Shown: in pieces, positions 5,939 through 13,911 of the stretch
Layout: every line of letters starts with the position of its first letter
Position numbering within the stretch: the first letter of the stretch is position 1
Source of the DNA: CAZLDI01 sp964558415
Lineage (GTDB): Bacteria; Chloroflexota; Dehalococcoidia; SM23-28-2; RBG-16-64-32
Length of the DNA: 36,120 bases
Reading direction: 5' to 3'
Assembly (NCBI GenBank): GCA_964558415.1
Contig: CAZLDI010000024.1
Span: 1 to 36,120, forward strand
The notes under the pieces: model-generated
What the model was told of the DNA's origin: nothing
The model's database searches: none
The model's input: only the letters and a program-made list of their open reading frames with translations
Position numbers and translations under genes: made by a program

Positions 5939-7293
5939 AGCTCTACAACACCATGTCCCGCCGAACGGAAGAATTCGCCCCCGCCGGCGACGAAGTGAAG
6001 GTCTACGTCTGCGGCATCACCCCTTATGACCACTCCCACCTCGGCCACGCGATGAGCTACATCCTCTTCGACGTGCTCCGCCGCTACCTGGAGTTCCGCG
6101 GCTACAAGGTGCGCCACGTCCAGAACTATACGGACATAGACGATCGCATCATCGCCCGCGCCAACGAGCAGGGCCTCTCGTACGATCAGGTCGCCGAGAT
6201 GTACATCGACGAATACGCGCAGGAGATGCGCGACTTGAACGTCATGCCTGCGCACGTATATCCGCGCGCCACCCAGGAGATTCCAACCATCATCGAGATG
6301 ACGCAGCGCCTCATCGACAAAGGCTTTGCTTATCCCACTGCGGACGGCGACGTGTACTTTGACGTCCGGCGCGACCCGGGCTACGGCAAGCTCTCCGGGC
6401 GGGACATCGACGCGCTGATCGCGGGCGCCCGCGTGGAGCCGGGCGAGCAGAAGCGCGATCCGGCGGATTTCGCGCTCTGGAAGGGCGCGAAGCCGGGTGA
6501 GCCCGCCTGGGCAAGCCCGTGGGGGCCCGGCCGGCCGGGCTGGCACATAGAGTGCTCCGCGATGTCCTATCGCTACCTGGGCGCGACGCTCGACATTCAC
6601 GGCGGCGGGCAGGACCTGATCTTCCCGCACCACGAAAACGAGATCGCCCAGAGCGAGGCGTACACCGGCGTCAAACCGTTCGTCCGCTTCTGGATGCACA
6701 ACGGCTGGCTCACTTTCGGCGAAGAGAAGATGAGCAAGTCACTGGGCAACATCATCACCATCCGCCAGGGTCTGGAACGCTACGGGGCGGACGGCCTACG
6801 CATGTTCGTGCTGACCTCCCACTACCGCGCGCCCTTGAACTACAACGAGGAAGCGCTGGAGTCCGGCAAACGCGGCGCCGAGCGCCTGCGGCTGGCCGTG
6901 AACACGCCCGGAGGCGAGGCCGAGCCTGCGGTTGACCCGGTGTCCTACCGCGAGCGCTTCATCCAGGCGATGGACGACGACATGAACACCCCGGCAGCGT
7001 TGGCCGCGCTATTCGACCTCTCTCGCGAAATCAACCGGGCGCGCGACGAAACCCGCGAGATCGCGAACGCGCAGGGTACGCTCCGCGAGCTAGCAGGCGT
7101 CCTCGGGCTGACTCTGCGCGAACCCGGGGCGGCTCAGTCCGCAGCGCCGTTCATCGAGCTGCTGGTGGAGCTGCGCGATGAAATGCGCGCGCAAAAGCTG
7201 TTCCAACTGGCAGACCGCATCCGCGTCCGCCTCGCTGACCTCGGCATTACGCTGGAGGACAGCGCTGAAGGCACACGCTGGCGGCGCGGATAA
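5935..7293 (+). CDS. cysS: Cysteinyl-tRNA synthetase
   Basis: Charges tRNA-Cys with cysteine in the cytoplasm. The 452 residues are normal for the family. Motifs in order: LYNTMSRR, the zinc/HIGH region VCGITPYDHSHLGHA, the zinc ligands IECSAMSYRYLG and IFPHHENEIAQSEA, then KMSKSLGN, and a helical DALR-type C-terminal half. The frame stays open upstream into the repeat array. The GTG at 5935 is chosen because it matches the family N-terminus and has GGAGG 8 bases before it. Upstream lie partial copies of this start in tandem, so expression may depend on coupling through the mini-ORFs or on direct entry at the last GGAGG. The stop is 3 bases from the convergent cupredoxin gene. Confidence 0.97.
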   Translation: MKLYNTMSRRTEEFAPAGDEVKVYVCGITPYDHSHLGHAMSYILFDVLRRYLEFRGYKVRHVQNYTDIDDRIIARANEQGLSYDQVAEMYIDEYAQEMRDLNVMPAHVYPRATQEIPTIIEMTQRLIDKGFAYPTADGDVYFDVRRDPGYGKLSGRDIDALIAGARVEPGEQKRDPADFALWKGAKPGEPAWASPWGPGRPGWHIECSAMSYRYLGATLDIHGGGQDLIFPHHENEIAQSEAYTGVKPFVRFWMHNGWLTFGEEKMSKSLGNIITIRQGLERYGADGLRMFVLTSHYRAPLNYNEEALESGKRGAERLRLAVNTPGGEAEPAVDPVSYRERFIQAMDDDMNTPAALAALFDLSREINRARDETREIANAQGTLRELAGVLGLTLREPGAAQSAAPFIELLVELRDEMRAQKLFQLADRIRVRLADLGITLEDSAEGTRWRRG

Positions 7294-7296
7294 CTT

Positions 7297-7692
7297 TTAC
7301 TGTGTGACTGTTATCGTCCCTACCATCTGGCTGTGGAAGCGGCAGAAGAAGTTGAACTCGCCAATCTCGTTCGGCGTGACGGGAACCTCAACCGCATCCG
7401 CTCCCGCTTCCAGCTCCTGATCCACGGCGAATTCGTCGATTGTGAACGTATGTGGCGCAGAGCCCACGTTGCCGAACGTGACCGTCAGCGTCTCCCCCAC
7501 GGTAGCCTCGATCGCTTTCGGCGTGAAGGCGAAGTCCATCGCCTCTACCTCCGCGGTTTCCGCGGCGCCCCCTGCATCCGGGCTACCGGTGTCCGCGCCT
7601 CCGTTGGCGTCATCGTCGTCACCGCCGCACGCGCCGAAAGCGAGGGCGGCGACGGCCAGGATCAGTAAGGGAAACCATGTAAGCTTGCGCAC
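7297..7692 (-). CDS. Plastocyanin-like cupredoxin lipoprotein
   Basis: A small exported blue-copper-type protein of 131 residues. The N-terminus is a lipoprotein signal, with a hydrophobic stretch ending in LAFGAC (lipid-anchor cysteine at about 21), followed by an acidic, Gly/Ala-rich linker. The cupredoxin domain occupies the second half: DFAFTPKAIEATVGETLTV, PHTFTIDE, and the copper loop FFCRFHSQM with Cys, His and Met ligands plus the upstream His. It starts with GTG after AAGGAG. Electron transfer at the outer face of the membrane is likely. It is divergent from the secreted-protein block, which includes a copper monooxygenase. Confidence 0.93.
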   Translation of the reverse strand: MRKLTWFPLLILAVAALAFGACGGDDDDANGGADTGSPDAGGAAETAEVEAMDFAFTPKAIEATVGETLTVTFGNVGSAPHTFTIDEFAVDQELEAGADAVEVPVTPNEIGEFNFFCRFHSQMVGTITVTQ

Positions 7693-7842
7693 TTTGGTAC
7701 TCCTTGGTTCCGGTGGGTCGGCTCTCTGTCTAGCATACGACGGGAGTTTACGCGAAAGATTGGCGGGGCAGATGAGTTCGGATTTCGCCGTTCATTTCTG
7801 AACTTTTGGTGAACCCAATCAGGCTCTCAAGCGTACAGACTG

Positions 7843-7872
7843 TTGATAGACCCCTCCTCGAATCTCTATACT
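7843..7872 (+). promoter_or_regulatory. Promoter of the secreted-protein block
   Basis: TTGATA (7843-7848), an 18-base spacer and TATACT (7867-7872) lie 44 bases before the ATG at 7916. A G-rich stretch just before the ATG can serve as ribosome site. Confidence 0.6.
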
Positions 7873-7915
7873 CATTCCACCGAGGGGGAAATTCGGCCAA
7901 TTCGGGGGGTGCCAA

Positions 7916-9646
7916 ATGAATAGAGTGCGACTGCTCGCCACGTCGTTCCTTGTACTGGGAGCGCTGCTCCTGTTTCAGTCCGCGCAGCCGGCCAGCGCGG
8001 CCTTCCACTTGATACGGATCCACGCCGTAATGTCCGGATTCAACGGCGTGGACACCATTCAATTCGTCGAGCTGCGAATGTGCTCCCCAGGCCAGCCCCT
8101 CGTCGGCACGCACACGCTGATATTCCGCGACAGCGCTGGCACCCTGAAGGCTACCTTCACCTTCCCGACCATGGTCGGGAACAGTAGCATGGGCGATTCC
8201 ATCTTGGTCGCCACCTCCGAGTACGACGCGAATAATATCGGCCCGCTGGGAGGCGGCGCCGGCGCCGAGGCCGACTTCTTGTTCACGGGAAACACTGTCG
8301 GTGCCAACCTCGGTGACCCCGATCACCCGGTGCAAGGTCCAAATGGGCGCGTAGAGTTCGCGTCCGGGGAAGGGGAGGGCTGTGACACAGACCTGGCCCT
8401 TGAGGACGAGGACGCCGACTCCGTCGCTTACGGCACCGCGCCCTCTGAGGTCGGCACCGCGGCCGTCCCTCTGCCCTCCCCCACCGACAACATGGCCCTG
8501 CGCGAGTCCGACCTCATCGGCCCGGTGGCCAACAATTCAGACTACGCTCTTGCACCGGTGGCCACCGCACCGGCGACAGTGCCCGTCAACATGCTGGCTC
8601 TCCTCGATTTTCCGCGCAACAACTCCCGTCAGGTTGGCCAGCTCAGTATGGACGCCGATGGCGATTCGGTTACCATACCGACGGACGTCTGTCCCGGCAC
8701 CGCAGTGGCGGCACCCGTTGACGCCAGCGGCTGCTCCGACGCCCAGGTAGACACCGACGGCGACGGCTTCTGCAACGCCGCCCCTCCCCCGGCCGGTCCC
8801 TCCGGATGCACGGGCGTGGACAACTGCCCGAGCATCGCCAACCCGACCCAGGCAAACGTTGACGGCCCGCCTCCGCTCGGGGGCGATGCCATTGGAGACG
8901 CCTGCGACACCGAGGGCCCATCGCCCAACACCAACGGCGTCGGGGACGGCGTCGGCGCCGGCACTGACGACTGTCTCGACGCCGTCGACAACGACGGGGA
9001 TACGCTCACGGATGCGGCGGACGGCGGATGCTCGACGACTGACATCGACGGCGACACGATCCCCGACGTGATAGATAACTGCCCGATGGTATTCAACCCG
9101 GGCCAGGAGAACTTCGACGGCGACTCCATGGGCAACGCCTGCGACCCCGAAGACGACGGCGACGGCTACACAGACTCCGCGGAAGGCGGCACACCGCTTT
9201 GCGGGAACGGCCTTAATGAGGACGGCAGCTTCGGTGACGATGTAGTCGTCAATGACGGCTGCCCGGGAGGCCCCGCGATGGCCGGCTCCTTCTCCGAGGC
9301 GGAATTCAACATCGGCACCAATATACTGGGACGTTGTGAAGTGGGTCAGACGGTGCCACCCAGCAGCCATTGGGCGGCAGACCTCGCGGCTAACGGATCG
9401 TTCTCGGGGGATAAGGTTAACATCTCCGATCTGGCATTGTTCATATTGCCCACTCGCTGGTTCGGGTCGGATCCCTCGGACGGTGCCGGCTTCAACGAGC
9501 GCTTTGACGTAGTCCCTGGCACGACTTTCGGCGTGGCCTGGATCAACATCACGGACCTCAGCAACGTCGCCTTCCTCGCGCCGCCGATGCCACCGTACAG
9601 CGGCACGCGGGCGTTCGGCGGAGCGGTATGCACCGACCCGCCCTAA
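7916..9646 (+). CDS. Secreted lamin-tail-like protein with thrombospondin-3 repeats and dockerin-like C-terminus
   Basis: 576 residues with a cleavable signal peptide (1 to about 29, ending PASAA). Residues about 30-225 look like a lamin-tail-type beta domain (TIQFVELRM, then HTLIFRDSAGTLKATFTF). Residues about 240-420 are Asp-rich calcium-binding thrombospondin type 3 repeats, e.g. VDNCPSIANPTQ and IDNCPMVFNPGQENFDGD. The C-terminal module (472-576) starts GRCEVGQTVPPSSHW and contains two short dockerin-like helices, GDKVNISDLALF and AWINITDLSNVAF. The same module ends the copper monooxygenase two genes downstream. It is probably surface-exposed or released and calcium-stabilised. No enzyme motif is seen and the function is unknown. 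Confidence 0.85.
   Translation: MNRVRLLATSFLVLGALLLFQSAQPASAAFHLIRIHAVMSGFNGVDTIQFVELRMCSPGQPLVGTHTLIFRDSAGTLKATFTFPTMVGNSSMGDSILVATSEYDANNIGPLGGGAGAEADFLFTGNTVGANLGDPDHPVQGPNGRVEFASGEGEGCDTDLALEDEDADSVAYGTAPSEVGTAAVPLPSPTDNMALRESDLIGPVANNSDYALAPVATAPATVPVNMLALLDFPRNNSRQVGQLSMDADGDSVTIPTDVCPGTAVAAPVDASGCSDAQVDTDGDGFCNAAPPPAGPSGCTGVDNCPSIANPTQANVDGPPPLGGDAIGDACDTEGPSPNTNGVGDGVGAGTDDCLDAVDNDGDTLTDAADGGCSTTDIDGDTIPDVIDNCPMVFNPGQENFDGDSMGNACDPEDDGDGYTDSAEGGTPLCGNGLNEDGSFGDDVVVNDGCPGGPAMAGSFSEAEFNIGTNILGRCEVGQTVPPSSHWAADLAANGSFSGDKVNISDLALFILPTRWFGSDPSDGAGFNERFDVVPGTTFGVAWINITDLSNVAFLAPPMPPYSGTRAFGGAVCTDPP
9329..9643 (+). repeat. C-terminal surface-module coding repeat, copy 1
   Basis: About 315 bp encoding GRCEVGQTVPPSSHW to the closing CTDPP. 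It matches 11935-12246 closely at DNA and protein level, which points to module duplication or shuffling. Confidence 0.85.
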
Positions 9647-9771
9647 CCGAAAATTAACCCGCCGTCCGGTGCTTCCGGTGCGTCGGACCGCTGGATTTGA
9701 TGTATGATGGCCTGAAAAAGGGCGACTGACCGGCCAGTCATGTCGGCGTCGCTCGCTCAACGGGAGGTTAC

Positions 9772-10548
9772 TTGCGGACGCTAATCGCGGCGTTTGCCAT
9801 CGTCGCGGGGTTCATCGTCCTGAATAGCGCGGACGCTCGCGCCGCGAGCCTGGAGATACCATCCATGAACTGCGAGGCGCACCCGGACGCCCCGGGCGGG
9901 CTTTCCTTCATCCAGATCAAGAACTCCGGCGACACGACCGTTGACCTGAACGGCTGGCGGCTCGTGAGCGATCCTGAGGCCACTGAGCAGATGCCCCTCG
10001 GCCGGATCGGATCGCTGGACCCCCAGGAACGCGCGTATATCGTCTCCGGGTTCCACGGGACGGAACTGCCGAACGAGAACCAGTACCTCTGGCAGATCAT
10101 CAGCGTGCTCAGGGGGTCCGGGACGCCCCCAGACTACGTCAGGATCCTTGACGCGGCTGGAAATGAGGCGGACCGCCTGGACTGCCCGGGTGGCGCGCCG
10201 TCCGAGACGGCGTCGCCGACGCCCGCGCCCGCCACCCCGGCGCCCACCCCAGCGGCAGCGGGTCAAACCTCTCAGCCCACACCCAAACCGCTCGTGTCTG
10301 CGCCCAAGCCCCTGTCCGGCGTCAGTGCGCCCGTGGCGGCCGCATCCGAACTCCCCGCCCAGGGTGGAAATCCCGTGGGCGATGGCCGCGACTATCCACT
10401 GATCATCGCACTCGGTGGCGCTCTGGCGGCTCTCGGGGGCACCCTGGTCTATAGAAGCCTGTTGGCGAGGCGATCCGCGGTGATTGCCATTGACCCTGAC
10501 GAAGACAACGACAAGCGACGGATTCGGCAAGAGGGGGAGCGACGTTGA
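9772..10548 (+). CDS. Secreted, membrane-anchored lamin-tail-domain protein
   Basis: 258 residues starting with TTG after GGAGG (4-base spacing). A signal peptide (1 to about 25, ending ADARA) leads into a lamin tail domain (about 27-140: FIQIKNSGDTTVDLNGWRLV, QERAYIVSG). A Pro/Ala/Thr-rich linker follows (about 145-195). The C-terminus has LPAQGG, a hydrophobic helix (IIALGGALAALGGTLVY) and a basic tail. This architecture resembles a wall-sorting or membrane stop-transfer tail, though LPAQG is not a standard sortase motif. It is flanked by two genes for secreted proteins with a shared surface module, so it may belong to the same extracellular assembly. A TATGAT box near 9702 may be its promoter. 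Confidence 0.8.
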   Translation: MRTLIAAFAIVAGFIVLNSADARAASLEIPSMNCEAHPDAPGGLSFIQIKNSGDTTVDLNGWRLVSDPEATEQMPLGRIGSLDPQERAYIVSGFHGTELPNENQYLWQIISVLRGSGTPPDYVRILDAAGNEADRLDCPGGAPSETASPTPAPATPAPTPAAAGQTSQPTPKPLVSAPKPLSGVSAPVAAASELPAQGGNPVGDGRDYPLIIALGGALAALGGTLVYRSLLARRSAVIAIDPDEDNDKRRIRQEGERR

Positions 10549-10590
10549 CACCGCGATCTGCCGCAGGCGGACGCGTAAAGGAGGTACCCC

Positions 10591-12249
10591 GTGCGTAGAT
10601 TGGCTGCATTCGTGATAGCGCTCCTGGTGCTGGTCGCCGGTTTCGGCGCGCGCGGGCCAACCGCGGATCCGGCCGGCGCGTCGCCCACTACAACAACAGT
10701 CATTTGGGGACCCTACGCCGGCATGACGATCCCCCCAGAGTCGCAGCCTATGGGCCTTGAGGCTAACGTGCCGAAGCCGTGCACGGACTGCCATATCACC
10801 TCTATCACGCCTGACCTGGAATACGACGCGGACCCGGGCCCAGGGGAGAACTGGGTGCAGGCGAATTACGGCAACGGCGGGCAGCTCCACCACATGGTCC
10901 TGTTCAACACCGGCGTTGTGGACGCGACCTGTGGCAACGTCTCCCCATTCAGCTTGCTGGGAGACCGCTTCTTCGCGTCCGGCGACGAGCGCGGAACGGC
11001 GACGTTTCCCTCCGGCTTCGGATACTACGTCTCCCCCACCGCCTTGTTCAGCCTCAACTACATGATCCACAACGTGAGCGTCAGCACGACGAAGACGTTC
11101 CGCGTGAAGGCGACCTTCGTGCACCATCCGGCGAGCGATAACATTCGCACCGTCCGGCACGTCTGGCTTGACCAGGGCTACGAATCTCCCGCACCGAACT
11201 GCGGCGGCTCCGAATACGGCATCGGCACCGGCTACTCCCACAAGCACTGGGACTGGACCTCAGGCTCTGCGCCCGGGACGTTTGACGACGTCGAGGGCAC
11301 GGTCATCGGCATCGGCGGACACGTTCATGACTGGGGACTTAGCGTCGCCGCCGAGAAAGTGCAGACCTCACAAAACGTCTGCACCTCTCGCGCCGGTTAC
11401 GCCATGGGATCCGGTTACGCCCCCGTCCCCGTGGCGCCCGGCGACGTGAACCACCCGGGCGCGGCGGTCGTGGAGAACCCGGGTGACCCCGTCTACAGCG
11501 GTCACATCGAGTCAATGGAGGGTTGTCCCGGCAACGTCGCGATCGCTCCCGGCACCACGTTGAGGCTCCATACGCAATACAACTCGATCGCGCCGGTCGG
11601 TGACGTTATGGGCATCATGACCGCGATCGTCTACGACAACTGCCCGTCCGTCCCCAACCCCACCCAGGCCGACTTCGACGACGACCTGGACGGCGATCCC
11701 TGCGACACCGACATGGACGGAGACGGGACGCCCAACAGCAGCGACGCCGACGACGACAACGACGGCTATTCGGACTCGGCCGAAGGCGGAACGCCGCTCT
11801 GCGGTAACGGCGCGAACAACGACCCCTTCGATGCAGGCGGAACGGACACGGTGGTGGATGACGGTTGTCCGGGCGGGCCGGCGTTGGTCGGCACGTACTC
11901 CGAGGGGCAGTTCAACATCAGCACGATCACGCCCGGCCGCTGCGAAGTGGGTCAGACGGTGCCGCCCAGCAGCCACTGGCCGGCGGACCTCGCGGCCAAC
12001 GGAGCGTTCTCGGGGGACAAGATCAACGTCTCTGACCTGGCCAGCTTCGTTGCGCCTAACCGACGCATCGGTACCAAGCCGGGAGATACCGAATTCAGCG
12101 CCCGCCACGACCTGGTGCCGGGCACCACGTTTGGTACCGCCTGGATCAACGTCGCTGACCTAAGCAGTGTCACCCTCCTCACGCCGCCGATGCCGCCCTA
12201 CAACGGCACAACAAAGGCCTTCGGCGGCCCGGTCTGCACGGACCCATAG
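10591..12249 (+). CDS. Secreted PHM/DBH-like copper monooxygenase fold with thrombospondin-3 repeats and dockerin-like module
   Basis: 552 residues, GTG start after AAAGGAGGT, signal peptide (1 to about 30). The copper pattern of type II ascorbate-dependent monooxygenases is readable: His100-His101 in QLHHMVLFN and His160 in LNYMIHN (candidate CuH site), then His244 and His246 in GGHVHDWG and Met340 in GDVMGIM (candidate CuM site), plus LHTQYNS. A CTDCH motif (64-68) lies early in the domain. It equals a heme-c motif but could be structural or metal-binding. Residues about 348-395 are Asp-rich thrombospondin-3-type repeats. Residues 449-552 repeat the module found in the 7916 gene. It is likely extracellular and copper-dependent. 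Substrate is unknown, and activity is not certain. Confidence 0.8.
   Translation: MRRLAAFVIALLVLVAGFGARGPTADPAGASPTTTTVIWGPYAGMTIPPESQPMGLEANVPKPCTDCHITSITPDLEYDADPGPGENWVQANYGNGGQLHHMVLFNTGVVDATCGNVSPFSLLGDRFFASGDERGTATFPSGFGYYVSPTALFSLNYMIHNVSVSTTKTFRVKATFVHHPASDNIRTVRHVWLDQGYESPAPNCGGSEYGIGTGYSHKHWDWTSGSAPGTFDDVEGTVIGIGGHVHDWGLSVAAEKVQTSQNVCTSRAGYAMGSGYAPVPVAPGDVNHPGAAVVENPGDPVYSGHIESMEGCPGNVAIAPGTTLRLHTQYNSIAPVGDVMGIMTAIVYDNCPSVPNPTQADFDDDLDGDPCDTDMDGDGTPNSSDADDDNDGYSDSAEGGTPLCGNGANNDPFDAGGTDTVVDDGCPGGPALVGTYSEGQFNISTITPGRCEVGQTVPPSSHWPADLAANGAFSGDKINVSDLASFVAPNRRIGTKPGDTEFSARHDLVPGTTFGTAWINVADLSSVTLLTPPMPPYNGTTKAFGGPVCTDP
11935..12246 (+). repeat. C-terminal surface-module coding repeat, copy 2
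   Basis: Encodes GRCEVGQTVPPSSHW to CTDP, the counterpart of 9329-9643, including both dockerin-like segments GDKINVSDLASF and AWINVADLSSV. Confidence 0.85.
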
Positions 12250-12278
12250 CTCGCGGTTCGCGCCCAAACGGACATAGA

Positions 12279-12311
12279 GTTACGCCCGGACCGTGAGGGT
12301 CCGGGCGTAAC
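12279..12311. terminator. Strong hairpin after the copper monooxygenase gene
   Basis: A perfect 14-bp stem, GTTACGCCCGGACC against its complement, with a GTGAG loop, starts 29 bases after the stop. There is no U-tract, so it may be a rho-independent-like or RNA-stabilising hairpin. Confidence 0.6.
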
Positions 12312-12480
12312 TGTCATTCTCGAGCGCAGCGAAGAATCTGACGCAGCACGCCGCAAGACCCGGTACAGACCCGTCGCGTTACTGAAACCCCTGCGGTGCG
12401 CCCACCTTGTCATTCTCGAACGCAGCGAAGAATCTGACGCAGCACGCCCGACGACCTGGCCCAAACCGTCGCGTTACTGA
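12312..12480. repeat. Two tandem copies of a TGTCATTCTCGA-type repeat
   Basis: Units start at 12312 and 12408 (96-bp period). Both have TGTCATTCTCGA, CGCAGCGAAGAATCTGACGC and CGTCGCGTTACTGAAA. The core resembles the tandem units at 26184 and the insert in the cysS array. There is no coding potential. Confidence 0.9.
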
Positions 12481-12489
12481 AAACGCCTG

Positions 12490-12650
12490 CGATTCGGCTG
12501 ATGGACGTAGCCTCGCGAAGCCCGCGCTCCGTCGACTACGGAGGCCCGCCTGCCGCGGGAGGTGCAAACCCGCCTGCGACCGGGCGGCCGCAGGTTCAGA
12601 CGAGCCTCCGATTGAGGATTGTAGTCCTCCTACGCCGCCTGTCAAGCCGC
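12490..12650. repeat. Palindrome-rich intergenic segment
   Basis: Several nested inverted repeats occur: CTCCGT/ACGGAG near 12530, CCTGCG/CGCAGG near 12572, and GAGGA/TCCTC with a TTGTAG loop near 12615. It lies after the lysC stop (minus strand) and could fold into a terminator region or be a decayed mobile repeat. No gene is seen. Confidence 0.5.
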
Positions 12651-12665
12651 GAATGGTGGATCGCG

Positions 12666-13886
12666 TCAGGCATGTTCCAGATCGAAAGCCTTGTGCAGGG
12701 CGCGGACGGCGTCCTTCGCCTGCTTCTCGTCGATCAGGCAGGTGATGCGGATCTCACTCGTGGTGATCAGCTCGATGTTGATGCCCGCCTCGAAGAGGGT
12801 CCGGAACATACGGCCGGCGTAGCCCGGTCCGGAGGTCATCCCCGCGCCGATGATGCTGACCTTCGCCAGATGCGTGTCCGCCAGCACCTCCGGCGCCTCG
12901 ATGCTCTTCGCTACCGGCCTGACTATCTCCATTGCGCGCTCCAGATCATGCCGCGAGACCGTGAACGTCATATCGGTGAGCCGCTCCACGCTGGCGTTCT
13001 GCACGATCGTGTCCACACTGATGCCGTTCTCGCCAAGGGGCTCGAAGAGCGTCGCCGCGATCCCCGGACGGTCCGGCACCCCCCGCACCGTGATGCGCGC
13101 GACGTCCGTGTCCTGCGTGATCCCCAGTACCTTGTTGTGCTGCTCCATGAACGGACCTCCGTGAATCAGTGTTCCTCTGGCGTCGCTGAAGCTGGACGCC
13201 ACGTAGATCGGCACCTTGTGCACCGCGCCTAGCTCCACCGCGCGTGTGTGCATCACATGCGCACCATAGCTGGCGAGCTCCAGCATCTCCTCATAGCTGA
13301 TCTCGTCGAACTTGCGGGCTTCCGGCACGATGCGCGGGTCCGCCGTGAAGACGCCTGCGACGTCCGTGAATATCTCCGCGCGCTCGGCCTTCAGAGCGGC
13401 GGCGAGGGCGACCGCCGTCGTGTCGGACGCCCCGCGGCCCAGCGTCGTGATCTCCAACTCGTCCGTGATCCCCTGGAACCCGGCGACGATCACGATCCTC
13501 CCGGCCTCCAGTTCGGCCTCAATCCGCTTGGGGTCGAGCCCCGCGATGCGCGCCTTGCCGTGGCGCATGTCCGTGCGGATTCCCGCCTGCGCGCCCGACA
13601 GGGCGATGGCCTGATACCCCCTGTCGTTGAGCGCGAGTGAAACGAGTGATGCCGAGACGATCTCCCCCGTGGACAGCAACAGGTCAAGCTCGCGCGGCGC
13701 CGGGTGCTCCGCCATCTGGCGGGCCAGCGCGATCAGGTCGTCGGTTGTTTCGCCCATCGCGGAGACGACGACAACAAGACGGTCGCCGGAGTCAGACCGC
13801 TTCGCGATGCGCGCGGCGACAACGTCTTTAATGAGCTCCGCGTTGCCGACGGACGTGCCGCCGTACTTCTGGACGATCAGCGACAT
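12666..13886 (-). CDS. lysC: Aspartate kinase
   Basis: Phosphorylates aspartate at the entry to lysine, threonine and methionine synthesis. 406 residues. The kinase domain starts LIVQKYGGTSVGNAE, with VVVVSAMGETTDDL, LLSTGEIVSASL, GFQGITDELEITTLGRGASD and FTDVAGVFTADPRI. Two ACT domains fill the C-terminal third (ITVRGVPDRPGIAATLF and VSIIGAGMTSGPGYAGRMF) and are the usual site of feedback inhibition. The frame is open far upstream, but the ATG at 13886 gives the family N-terminus. It follows thrB by 25 bases on the same strand, so the two likely share a transcript. No ribosome site is evident. Confidence 0.97.
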   Translation of the reverse strand: MSLIVQKYGGTSVGNAELIKDVVAARIAKRSDSGDRLVVVVSAMGETTDDLIALARQMAEHPAPRELDLLLSTGEIVSASLVSLALNDRGYQAIALSGAQAGIRTDMRHGKARIAGLDPKRIEAELEAGRIVIVAGFQGITDELEITTLGRGASDTTAVALAAALKAERAEIFTDVAGVFTADPRIVPEARKFDEISYEEMLELASYGAHVMHTRAVELGAVHKVPIYVASSFSDARGTLIHGGPFMEQHNKVLGITQDTDVARITVRGVPDRPGIAATLFEPLGENGISVDTIVQNASVERLTDMTFTVSRHDLERAMEIVRPVAKSIEAPEVLADTHLAKVSIIGAGMTSGPGYAGRMFRTLFEAGINIELITTSEIRITCLIDEKQAKDAVRALHKAFDLEHA

Positions 13887-13911
13887 GACGACGAAGGCCG
13901 GCGAGGCAACT

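Noticed and set aside
10781..10798. Cytochrome c from the CTDCH motif alone
   Set aside because: A single CxxCH in a copper-enzyme-like domain without other cytochrome features; the motif can be a disulfide or metal site.
9781..11247. 488-codon minus-strand frame opposite the lamin-tail and copper genes
   Set aside because: Arg/Gly-rich shadow; the plus frames have signal peptides and recognised domains.
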